Made by a program: the position numbers and the translations under genes
The notes under the pieces: model-generated
What the model was told of the DNA's origin: nothing
Databases searched by the model: none
Seen by the model: the letters and a program-made list of their open reading frames with translations, nothing else
Source: Pinus tabuliformis
Lineage: Eukaryota > Streptophyta > Pinopsida > Pinales > Pinaceae
Length of the DNA: 64,000 bases
NCBI GenBank assembly: GCA_031772625.1
Contig: CM062815.1
Location: 120,761,977 to 120,825,976, forward strand
Direction of reading: 5' to 3'
Part shown: positions 45,686 through 54,749 of the stretch, one piece after another
How the letters are laid out: each line of letters opens with the position of its first letter
Position numbering within the stretch: position 1 is the first letter of the stretch

Positions 45686-47264
45686 TGTTGGAAATAATAC
45701 TGAAAGGGGGGGGGGTGAATCAATATTATCAAGTCAATAGTTTTTCATTTCAATAATCATATTCATATACGCTACTTAAGTTAATGAAACTTGCATGTAT
45801 ACGCAACTGTGTTTAAGGCAACTAGCGTATATTCTACAGACTTAAGATTCAGTTAATTCTTCATATGTTGATCTTTAATCAGTGCATCAGAACCATATAA
45901 ATAGTAACCAGGTGCAATAAAAACAAAACTGACAATCACACACAAGAACACAAGATATAAGGTGGAAACCCAATGTGGGTGAAAACCACTTACTACAATT
46001 GTCTCTATCTTCTTTTTGAATTAGAAACTTCTTTTTACAATTTTTGTACTGGTGTAGTCTTATACCAATACGCATGCTTCTACCTACAGAAGGCTACAAC
46101 CTTCTCTCGTTCTCTAGCTTCTCTTGGAAGGGAGCTACAACCCCCTAGCTCTTATACTAGCTGAAATGTTTACTAGTATGTAGGTGCCGACCTACAGAAG
46201 GCTCCAACCTTCTCTTTTCTTCCAGGGACCACGTTTCATAAATTTTCAGATTGGATCCATCAATAGCATCATTTGATCATCTGCATCAACCAATCTCCTT
46301 TTGCACCAACCAAAGCTGAATCAACCAATCACTTTGACAAATCTTCAGAATGTTGTAACCAGAATATAGTAACCAAAATACAGTAACCAGAACCCAAGCT
46401 AGAACCCAGAACACTCCAACAACAAATAGAAGTAGCTAAAATATATTTTGTGAGATATACGCTACTTCCTTTTGTCGAACCTACATGTATACACACTTCT
46501 CTCAAGGCAAACCTGCATACAGATCTGCAAATCAAATTTAGGATGTATACGTTGTTTTGATATGCCGAACCTACAGGTATACGCGTCTTTTCTAATTTGA
46601 ACGTGCGTACAGATCTGTAAATGATGATTTAAACTCTACAACAATTTCAGACTTCAGTTATACCCAGATCATCATATTTACAGACTACAACATGCACCAG
46701 TTATACATATAAATGATCAAAACCACATAAAGATACTTCATCAAGCCTTAAGATTTTGACCCATCATTATATCTTATCCTTCATCAAGCACTAAGGTTCA
46801 TCCTTGGTTCAGATCTAGCTATCCACCACAATCCAATATCCTGTATATTAGACCTTTCTCTTCATCATATATTCAATTCATGAGTGCCTTTGCCTAATGA
46901 TCTTCTCCTCCTTTTATAGTCTTAGGCCTTACTCAATACCATGGACCAAATACCTAGGGTCAACACTTCGGAAAAGATACCTTGGACCAATACCATGGAT
47001 CAAAATACCATGGACCAAATACCACAGACCAAAACTAAGTTTTCCAACATGTACGCACCTTTCCTTCTGTGAAAGTGTGTGTGTACGCCATACACGTCTT
47101 TTGGTCTGTGAACCTGCGTGTACACGCAGCGTGATCAATGGGGAACCTGTGTATACCTCTATTTCTTCATTCTAAGAGTCTAAACTATGATATGTCATCT
47201 GAGTGAGTTGCCATCAAGGACAACACTTGTGTCATAGTGCCAAATCTGTGTCATAATGCCAACA
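45686..47264 (-). repeat. 5' LTR of Copia element E
   Basis: 1579 bp. Begins (plus strand) TGTTGGAAATAATACTG and ends ATAATGCCAACA, giving TG...CA termini on both strands. A GTATACGC-like motif recurs at about 45767, 45796, 46457, 46488, 46535, 46577, 47050 and 47115. A set of ACCATGGACCAAATACC minirepeats lies at 46938-47030. A G run (10 or more) sits near the inner end. Confidence 0.85.
46938..47030. repeat. Minirepeats of about 15 bp in the LTR of Copia element E
   Basis: Variants of ATACCATGGACCAAAT follow one another about six times. The same array is in the 3' LTR near 39675-39775. Confidence 0.75.
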
Positions 47265-47457
47265 AATGACAAAATATTCTTGTGCGCGACAGCTGAACTT
47301 CATCACCATCATCTTCAACAACAATGAAGTTTCCCAATGGAACATTTTGGTTAGTCAACAATGTGTTCTGTTTTTCTAACTCAGACTGCCCTAGCCTCAG
47401 TTCCAAATCTTGATTCCACTTTTGTATCGACCTTGATCTGTTCATGATGGCCCACAC
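47265..47457 (-). pseudogene. Possible 5' coding exon of an unrecognised host gene, abutting Copia element E
   Basis: The minus strand reads MNRSRSIQKWNQDLELRLGQ, SELEKQNTLLTNQNVPLGNF and IVVEDDGDEVQLSRTRIF, and runs straight into the LTR of Copia element E at 47264. The first half could form a short coiled coil; the second is acidic. It is protein-like but unrecognised. If it belongs with the exon at 38451-38590 (same strand, shared DDGDE phrase), element E lies in that gene's exon or right at an exon border. Linking the two is inference. Confidence 0.35.
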
Positions 47458-48163
47458 AAAGGATGTAACTTGAAAAGAAAAGAGTTAGGTCGGTCTCCTT
47501 CCTCGAAGATAACTGCCTGGTTGCATGAGTATAGGAAATCATGAAAACTTTAATCAATGCAGATGAACTCTAACTATAGATATTAAAAAATGATGAATAA
47601 AACTCACCCAAAAATTATAGGTGATACTTATATCTCAACATCTAGAAACATAATAAAACGATATGATTAACTGTGTAACCAATTGATGATATTTATTTAG
47701 TTTACCATTCCACTTGTCGTGGGCCCCATTTTACTTGGCACCATGCACAGTGCCATATGTGTGACCCACCTGCATCTATGACACATGCTTATATATAGCT
47801 TATTAACCTATCCTTTAACGAACCAACTTGAGATGTGATAATATTCTTTGTAACCTTTAAGACCCTTGACATGCGATAATATTCTTTGTAACCTTTAAGA
47901 CCCTTCCTCGTTCAATTACCCAATCTCGTCTGATATTTGAATTGATATGAATCTCGTCTGATATATGATCTGATATGAAGCAAAGAAATGCACTACTAAA
48001 TCCAGTGAAAGGTGGAAAAGCAATGCACTACTAAACCGAGTGAAGGGGGGTCAGGGTTTAGTGCATTAGATGCAAATGAAGAACCTAACATGCTAGCAAG
48101 GTCGAAGAAGCATACCAATATCTCTCCATGCAATGCCCTTGCTCACAGTGAAATGGTGGTAGC
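47458..48163. other. Unassigned sequence with a 39-bp tandem duplication
   Basis: No convincing gene. GATAATATTCTTTGTAACCT with TTAAGACCCTTGACATGC is repeated at 47836-47911 (39-bp period). A looser repeat CTCGTCTGATATxTGA follows at 47930-47970, and GCAATGCACTACTAAA occurs twice near 47985-48040. Confidence 0.5.
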
Positions 48164-48597
48164 TGATGAGCCCCAAAAATGGACAAATATTTGGGCTCAT
48201 CCAACCTCCTAATTTGACTTAATCCACCATTCTCATTTGTTTATTGCATGTTTTTATTATTTTTATGTTAATAGAGTGAATTTGGTTAGTCATTATGCCA
48301 ACAAGTCTAATGGGTGCTTTGTGTAGCCTTGTTGGTCAACTTGGAGACAAAATTGAAGGTCTTAATGAGCACTTGGCAGCCAAATTCGTGGGAGAACAAG
48401 CTAGAGGATTTGTAGGAAGGTGTCCCCCTCATTTATGGACCCTTACCTCGAATTCTCCACCATCAGCTCGGAGTTCAAAGGCCACCAAATCAATGAGCTC
48501 AAGGGCAGCCAAGCAAGTCAAGTTGGACTGCTGTTAACTACAAGTCTTGGGCAGCCAAGTCCCTAACTTTTAGGAGGACTGTTGGGTCCTCAAATTG

Positions 48598-48607
48598 TAT
48601 AAATAAG
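48598..48607 (+). promoter_or_regulatory. TATA box of the long LTR
   Basis: TATAAATAAG in a GC-richer context, about 210 bp before AATAAA. Position and spacing are those of a Pol II promoter in an LTR. Confidence 0.5.
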
Positions 48608-48627
48608 AGGGCTTGGGGCCTCATTTT

Positions 48628-48735
48628 GGTTAGCTAGTGGTTAGTCATTTTTTAGCTAGTTGGTAGTCAATTCGTTTAGCTAGTTAGTCATTTTGTTTTA
48701 GCCATTAGTTAGCTAGCTTGTAGTTCGATTTTTAG
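48628..48735 (+). repeat. TTAGCTAGT motif run
   Basis: TTAGCTAG or close variants (GTTAGCTAGT, TTAGTCATTTT) occur about six times within 100 bp directly downstream of the TATA box. Confidence 0.65.
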
Positions 48736-48814
48736 GCCATGGATTAGCTTTGCTTTCAGCTCATTCTCAAGCTCTTCTTGTGGACAGTTTGATGTAACTT
48801 TTCATTTCTTGATT

Positions 48815-48820
48815 AATAAA
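48815..48820 (+). terminator. Polyadenylation signal of the long LTR
   Basis: AATAAA in TTGATTAATAAAGATGG, the expected position downstream of the TATA box. Confidence 0.45.
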
Positions 48821-49194
48821 GATGGATCCAGCTTTGCACCAGCTCTAAATCGCTCTTGGGAGGCTGTAGTTCTTGGGGTTGGGCCCATCTCAAACGCCCA
48901 GTACCTCCCTTGTGTATCTTTATGTGTTTGCTGCATTCTCATAATAAAAATCTGCTCTTTAGATCTTGCTTTGTTATGGTAATTGGTTTTGATGGGTAAC
49001 GTAGCTTTTTATGCTTAGAATCGATTGGTAGGAGTTTGTTATGCATTTAGATCTTTTGGAATGCTCTTTCTCACGTGAAGTACATGGTTCTCTTTCCAAA
49101 CAAAGCTGCTGTTCATTTATTTCATTGACAATTAGATTAAGTTAGCTAGGACTTGGTTTGTTTGCAAGAATTCATTGATTCGTTTAAATGAGCA

Positions 49195-49540
49195 TTGTGC
49201 AGGGCATCTCTATCATCTTCATCACCTCCTCAAGTTCTATTTAACCTCTGTCTCACTCATTTACCCTCCAACTCTCTCATTTCCCACATAGCTCCATCTC
49301 CTTCAACTTTCGTTGGTTCCATCCTTCCAATCATCAAACCATTGCATACACTCACTTCCCATCCTATTCTTCCACTTCTACAGCCATCACCAGCCTCATT
49401 CCTACCTTACACATCTCCCTCTACCATTCCATTACCCCTCCATCACTCCAAACACTCACGGTAGGTCATCCTGTAGCCATTTGTAGACATCCTGTAGAAA
49501 ACAGAGTATCCTGTAGAATCCTCCACAGCCATCCTGTAGG
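49195..49540 (+). repeat. Pyrimidine-rich stretch with CATCCTGTAG repeats
   Basis: About 260 bp with a strong C/T and CA bias (CATCACCTCC, CCATCTCC, CTTCCCATCC), followed by four copies of ATCCTGTAG between 49467 and 49535. It reads as an open frame only because of its biased composition. Part of the long LTR region. Confidence 0.5.
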
Positions 49541-50833
49541 AGGCCACTCTCTCGGTTGCTGAGCATCTGAATGCGAGGAACCTCTGTGGATGGGTGCTAA
49601 GGATCCCTAGGGACCTCTCCTAGCCTCCCTAACCTGTCCCACGCTTTCCTTCCTTCTCCATCCCATCTGCACAACCAAACCCTAGTTAGCACAAGATCAC
49701 AATCATTCCACACACTTAAAGGAAAAATACAAAAACACATCTTTCATGATGCAAGTAGTTTAGATCCATGCATTTTCATTTATTAGAGGTAATGACAGCA
49801 TTGGTAGAAGTTGCATTTACATTCTTTGCATTGTAGAGGTTAGACTAGTTAAATTAGGGTTTCCTAGGTTTACATGCTTTGATTTGCTTTCAGTCATTTT
49901 TGTCAAGTAGAGTAGCTTTCCTCTGAGATTAGCTTTCGTCCATCAATTAGCAAGCTTCTTCTGAGAGCCTATAGAAGTTGGCTTGAGCCCTAGCGGACTT
50001 GTGCCAGCTGACCAAGTGACAGCTGCGACAAGAGCTAGTACTTGTGCATATAGCACCGCCGCTTCCAAGTTTGTACGAACTACCGGGTTGATAAAATTAA
50101 GAGACAGGAAGCCCCAGGAGTTGTAGCATTATTGCTACAATACTGGAGCTCACCAGTAGCCATGTAAATGCCCATGCAGAAGGCCCAATGTATGCAAAAA
50201 GTAGGACAACTGACAATGGGGGATAGACGGCGGGAATCACAGCTAACTAAAAGGTTGTGTGCCTGGTTGATATTGCAATTGCTCCCAGAAATCTTCAGGT
50301 CGATCTCTAGCATTGATCTTTAGTATGCTAAATGAGGCAACAATTTGTAATTGAGTTCTTGGCCTTGACATGTTGAGGGTACAAATCACCACAAGAGCTG
50401 AAAGCAAAGAAAGTGGTATTCTGCAATTACAAAGATCCATGAATTTGACTCAAAAGAATACGGTGCTTTGCAAAGACCTCAAGTGGTTACTCTATGGGGT
50501 GAAGGGCAAGTACTTATTGTGAAGTGACTAAATATATTTTTTTATCAATGCCTCATATTAATTGATTCTATTAGTTTTTAGGAAGGTGCAGGAAGTAGCA
50601 GTAGGGTGTTCCTGCTTTCTTGTTTATTTTGAATTTTTTACTGTGTAACTTAATCCAAATAGATATTAAAGAATGCATATTTGAATATTGGCTTATATTG
50701 GGATGGATTGATTCTCATTTACCCTCTAATGTTTAGAAACCCTCTCGATTCGAAGGGAATTGATCTTGCGGTGGGGTGTTGACAGAAGGAATCCATCTGT
50801 TTGAAAGTATTTTTGTTAATTTCCTATCCAACA

Positions 50834-50851
50834 ATTCGGCACTGTTGCAGG
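50834..50851 (+). other. Primer-binding-like sequence after the long LTR
   Basis: ATTCGGCACTGTTGCAGG resembles the Tat/Athila site TTTGGCGCCGTTGCCGG (tRNA-Asp type) with a few changes. The same bases also look like a splice acceptor (CTGTTGCAG|GAAG), so the call is ambiguous. Confidence 0.35.
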
Positions 50852-50861
50852 AAGTAGAAAT

Positions 50862-50981
50862 ATGGGGTCGAGGGAAGGAATGAGGGTTGAGGTGCATCAT
50901 CTAGAGATGGAAGAAGCTGCTCGGTTCCCGCAGGTGCCTTTGACAGGCATCCAGTTTGGCCTTGCATTGTCTACAGAAATC
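50862..50981 (+). CDS. Probable first coding exon resembling RNA polymerase V/IV largest subunit (NRPE1/NRPD1-like)
   Basis: Forty codons from ATG at 50862 (or 25 from the better ATG at 50907) end in ACAGAAATC|GTAAGTAGC, a near-perfect splice donor in phase 0. The protein MEEAARFPQVPLTGIQFGLA then LSTEI resembles the N-terminus of plant NRPE1, remembered as M-E-E ... G-I-x-F-x-L-A-(S/T)-x-x-E-I followed by a Cys, where the next exon begins. NRPE1 is the catalytic core of Pol V, which makes scaffold RNA for RNA-directed DNA methylation. The expected next exon (G-L-P-L-E-F-G-K-C-x-x-C) is not visible in the remaining 13 kb. So this is either the start of a gene with a very long first intron, or an isolated fragment. 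Identification rests on about 20 residues. Confidence 0.45.
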
Positions 50982-51200
50982 GTAAGTAGCATCAACGAAA
51001 TAGAGAAGAAACTTGGTCCTAGTTTAAAGTTCTTCTGTTTAATTCTGTAGCAAAACAATTATGCTACCGCTGTTAAAATTCATTTTCATACTAATTCAGT
51101 CGGAAACCAGCTTTGAGCTTTGAAGTCTGAATGGTGACAATATTCCTGGGCTTTACTCAAAACAATTGACCTAAAATTGTTGTAGCATCATATTCCTGGG
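50982..51200 (+). other. Start of a putative intron after the NRPE1-like exon
   Basis: Begins GTAAGTAGC and contains no continued coding frame of that protein. Sequence from 51120 onwards has repeated phrases (TATTCCTGGGCTTTA twice). Confidence 0.4.
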
Positions 51201-51216
51201 CTTTATTAAGCTAAAA

Positions 51217-51326
51217 TTGTTGTGGATGCTACAGGGATACAAATTGATTATGGAGAATTGCAGAGTGAAGGTATTTGTTGTGGATGCTACATGGATACAA
51301 ATTGATTATGGAGAATTACAGAGCGA
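51217..51326. repeat. Tandem duplication, 58 bp unit x2
   Basis: TTGTTGTGGATGCTACAGGG followed by ATACAAATTGATTATGGAGA, then again with TACATGG for TACAGGG. Confidence 0.85.
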
Positions 51327-51427
51327 ATGCAAAATACCTGACAGAAATCCGCTTTGAACTCAGGCTGAGCAGAGGGAGGACTTCAGCAGAACTCAGGCCG
51401 AGCAGTCTATCGTTATTCATTTTCAAA

Positions 51428-51527
51428 TATCACCCACAACGTCAGTTCAGCAGAGATCAGAGATCACCCACATTTTTCGAAGATCACCCACAACGTCAGT
51501 TTAGCAGAGATCAGAGATCACCCACAG
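51428..51527. repeat. Tandem duplication, 54 bp unit x2
   Basis: ATCACCCACAACGTCAGTTC followed by AGCAGAGATCAGAGATCACC, repeated with one or two changes. It reads open in one frame and creates a false repetitive peptide. Confidence 0.85.
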
Positions 51528-51876
51528 CCTTAGAGCGACTACAACCTGATAGCAATTATTGTTTGGATAACCATTCTTGTTTTCTTGAGCTATTCATCAT
51601 TGCTTCTGTAACAATGACAGTGCTATGCGATGGCAGTTTTATGACTGTGACAAATGTTACAGTGTGTGGCACCTGTGGCACCTGGTATGAAACCTGTTAA
51701 CCTATATGACACCTATTATGTTGTATGCAGACAGAACTTATGCAAACATAACCGGTGGGTTCAAAGCAGTGGACACTATTTTATCTTAGGCTATTTGGGA
51801 GCCATAGTTTTCAAATATATCATAGCATCTATTAATGCTAACATTAGTGTTCAAAAAATTAATGCTAACATTAGTT

Positions 51877-52036
51877 TGTGTGAACATGAACTTTTCTCGT
51901 TTTCCCATACTTATTCTAAGTTCAGCCTCATACTTTCCTAAGTTTAGCCTAATTTTGTGTGAACATGAACTTTTCTCGTTTTTCCATACTTATTCTAATT
52001 TCAACCTCATACTTGCCTAAGTTCAACCTCATACTT
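51877..52036. repeat. Tandem duplication, 80 bp unit x2
   Basis: TGTGTGAACATGAACTTTTC ... CCATACTTATTCTAA ... CCTCATACTT.CCTAAGTT occurs twice. Confidence 0.8.
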
Positions 52037-52041
52037 GCCTT

Positions 52042-52248
52042 GGTATGAGGCCAAATAAGATGAAAATTTCACTCATTCGTCAATAGAAAAAGTTCTATAC
52101 TTGATTGGTATGAGGCCAAATAAGATGAAAATTTCACTCATTCGTCAATAAAAAAAAGTTCTATACTTGATTGATGCCTCAGTATGAGGCCAAATAAGAT
52201 GAAAATTTCACTCGTTCGTCAATAAAAAAAATTCTTTACTTGATTGGT
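52042..52248. repeat. Tandem triplication, 65-74 bp unit x3
   Basis: GGTATGAGGCCAAATAAGAT followed by GAAAATTTCACTCATTCGTC and AATA, an A run and TTCTATACTTGATTGG occurs three times (starts at about 52042, 52107 and 52181). The A run lengthens from copy to copy. Confidence 0.9.
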
Positions 52249-52249
52249 A

Positions 52250-54130
52250 AAAGAAATGTGGTGGGGACATCATAGGTAACAAAGATGGTTTAAAAATGTG
52301 AAGCTATATGAATTTTCGTGCCAATTTATTAGACTAGATCGAAATCGATTACTATAATCCTATGCCGCAGGCGACAGGGACTAATAATAATAAACCATCC
52401 CTTTGTTAAAAAAAAATGTATCGCTTTGTCCTTTTGGTGTTGTTTTAGTTGGTAGTAGGAGGTCGATATATGTAATAATTTTTTTTGTTTTATTTTTAGA
52501 TAAGGATATAATAATGTAGAAAGGTGTGATATTTTTTAGGGAAATTGATTAATTTGAATTATTTAAATGATATTTGAAATGGTTATTGGTAAATATTTTT
52601 GTAAAGCTGGTAAAACTAATTAAATATGGGTTAAAGGAAAGAATATTTATAAATGAATCAAGGAAAACCAAGACGTGCATCTTCCAATTTTTGAAGCATG
52701 TATCATATATGCCCAAGGACATTTTGTTAAGGTATTACAAATATTTCTTTCTCATTGTATAAAGAAGGTAATTAGGGATTTTCTTTACCTGGAAACAAGT
52801 TCTATGCAATCTCTAAAGGTTAATTTTAAAATATAGAAATATGAGAAGGTGTGGAATGATTAAGCATTCAAGAATTTGAATTACTTAATTTTAACTTGAA
52901 ATGAATTTTGAGTATATATTTTTACAAAATAATGTAGAAAAATGAATTTTGCGTATATATTTTTACAAAATATTGTAGAATTGTTGATTTAGGTAGTATA
53001 AGTAATAAGGCAAGAATGGAAATAAAACACAAAGACATAAAAATATAGTAGATAGAATAGTAAAGTAGTGAAACCCTAACTTCTATTAATAAATAAAATA
53101 GAAAATATTGTAGAACATAAATTGGTTCGAATGGTACTGACTTGTTTCTGAAGAGAGAGATCACAACAACACTCATTCACAAAAGGTTGTTCCAAGAGGC
53201 CAAAAGAATGATCTTTAACATAAATACATAACCATAGATATCCAAAACCTTAACCCTAGAAGATGAGGTGCCAAAATGTTTGTGTGTTGTAAGGTTATTA
53301 GTTGGTACATCAACTTCCTCGGGGCACAACTTTTGCATACAATCTCCATTTGGGGCACACAATAGTTCATTGGAAAGAATTATTCAAGGATTACAAATTT
53401 TGGCTAGGGCCAAGGTATGATATGGAAACCCTTGGCTCCCTAAATGGCCCAAAAACATTCTTTGGGGCCTGAAATTGACCTTGGAAATTTGGGACCCAAA
53501 AAACCATAAAAAAATGCCATGAAGATAGAAAAGCATTGATTTGGTGGAAGAGGTAGGTCGCCACCAATATATACTTAGATCAGTTGCTCAAATTTAGTCA
53601 AAGTTGAGGAAATTGTTGAGTTAGTATATTTATTACGCATGCAAGTGGAAGTGAACTATAAATTTATGCGATATAGCATTATATCAAGTGTTTTAACCTT
53701 CATCCCTTCTTCTTCAAATTCCACATGACATGGTCATATAGGAAATGGCATGCATTTTATTGAACCCTCGAACCTGATACAAATTCTTTGTTTTGAGAAC
53801 AAACTTCAAGAATACAAATCCTTTTTTTTGGAACAAACTTTAAGAATTTTTAACAATTAATGACATATTTGACATTTCTCCGTGCATTCTAAACATGAGG
53901 TATCATAAAATATTTATATTGAAGTATTTGATGTGAATATAAAACTTTTATTTATAAAATAAAAAAATATAAACATTTTTATAAAATAATAATAATAAAT
54001 TGTAAATTTTCTTAACTTTACTCTTTTTTTTTTTATAAAGCATGAAATGTAAAATATTGCATTTTGATATTTAATATAGTTGAATGTTCAAACACCAAAG
54101 GATTAATATAAATATCAAGACTGTGATTTT
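52250..54130. other. Unassigned AT-rich sequence
   Basis: No gene or transposon end is recognised. Around 52910-52980 the phrase AATTTTG.GTATATATTTTTACAAAATA occurs twice. Short open stretches on both strands have low-complexity composition. Confidence 0.4.
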
Positions 54131-54133
54131 GGT

Positions 54134-54189
54134 TATATATATATATATATATATATATTGTTATGATGCACTTAACACAATGTCTTTGG

Positions 54190-54248
<59 letters not shown>

Positions 54249-54274
54249 GAGAGAGAGAGAGAAAGAGAGAGAGA
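54134..54274. repeat. Microsatellites (AT)n, (AT)n and (GA)n
   Basis: (TA)n at 54134-54158, (TA)n at 54190-54245 directly followed by (GA)n at 54247-54274. The two TA tracts are each preceded by TTTGGTTATATA, so they come from one duplicated unit. Confidence 0.95.
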
Positions 54275-54749
54275 TATGTGACGTATTGATGATTGTATGA
54301 TCTAAAGACTTGTGGTTGCATATTGTGAATGTAATAGGTCATTCAAAATTATCTACTTAATAAAGTTTACAAACATTGTTATTTAATGTTGTGAATTTAA
54401 TTTAATCATAGATTTTATGTTGAATATTTTTTATGGTTTAATTTACTTATATATTTAGCATTTTTATGTGTTTTGTTTTACAAATCCTTGGATTCACACC
54501 AAATTGTTAAAATTTGATTAAATTATTTAATTTTAATTATCATTAAAAATATATATAAATATTATTTTTAGAGTGTGTATACTGTAAAGTTAATTAAATG
54601 TCACTTATTTTTTGATAAATGTAAATTTGGTCTCTTTTTAAATAATTTGAATAATAAATTAAATATATTATTTTATAAGATAACATTGAATACATCTATC
54701 ATAATTTTATAATAACTTTTTCTACTTTCGTTAACAAGTTCTCTATTGA

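Larger units (their letters stand above)
39680..47264 (-). mobile_element. Copia LTR retrotransposon E
   Basis: Minus-strand Copia element with gag (about 45625-44120, with CCHC zinc knuckle), a second knuckle and protease (about 43965-43550), integrase (43161-42205), reverse transcriptase (about 42141-41026) and RNase H (about 41400-40770). Its right (5') LTR spans 45686-47264; the left (3') LTR is recognisable over about 325 bp (39680-40004). A primer-binding site for initiator tRNA-Met lies at 45672-45682 and a polypurine tract (AAAGGGGGAGAT) next to the left LTR. The long charged gag with S-D-E-D-E-type residues resembles the Sire/Maximus branch. It is broken, with perhaps five to eight breaks. 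LTR agreement over the shared part is about nine in ten bases, so moderate age. Confidence 0.85.
48164..50833 (+). repeat. Long LTR (about 2.7 kb), possibly solo or left LTR of a lost Gypsy element
   Basis: Candidate LTR: starts TGATGAGCCCCAAAAATGG and ends TTTCCTATCCAACA, and is followed at 50834 by a primer-binding-like sequence. It has a good TATA box (TATAAATAAG, 48598-48607), an AATAAA signal at 48815-48820 and a run of TTAGCTAGT motifs between them. Gypsy LTRs of this size with TATA and poly(A) signals are common in large plant genomes. I see no second LTR within the window and no gag or pol downstream. The exact start is uncertain by tens of bases. Confidence 0.45.

Noticed and set aside
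49195-49464. 89-codon Pro/Ser-rich reading frame
   Set aside because: Pyrimidine-rich composition avoids stop codons by chance; it lies within the long LTR region and has no similarity that I recognise.
51275-51700. 141-codon reading frame with repeated HPQRQFSRDQRSP
   Set aside because: The repetition comes from a 54-bp tandem duplication; there is no domain and no splice context.
54084-54281. Reading frame with alternating Ile-Tyr and Arg-Glu
   Set aside because: It is a product of the (AT)n and (GA)n repeats.
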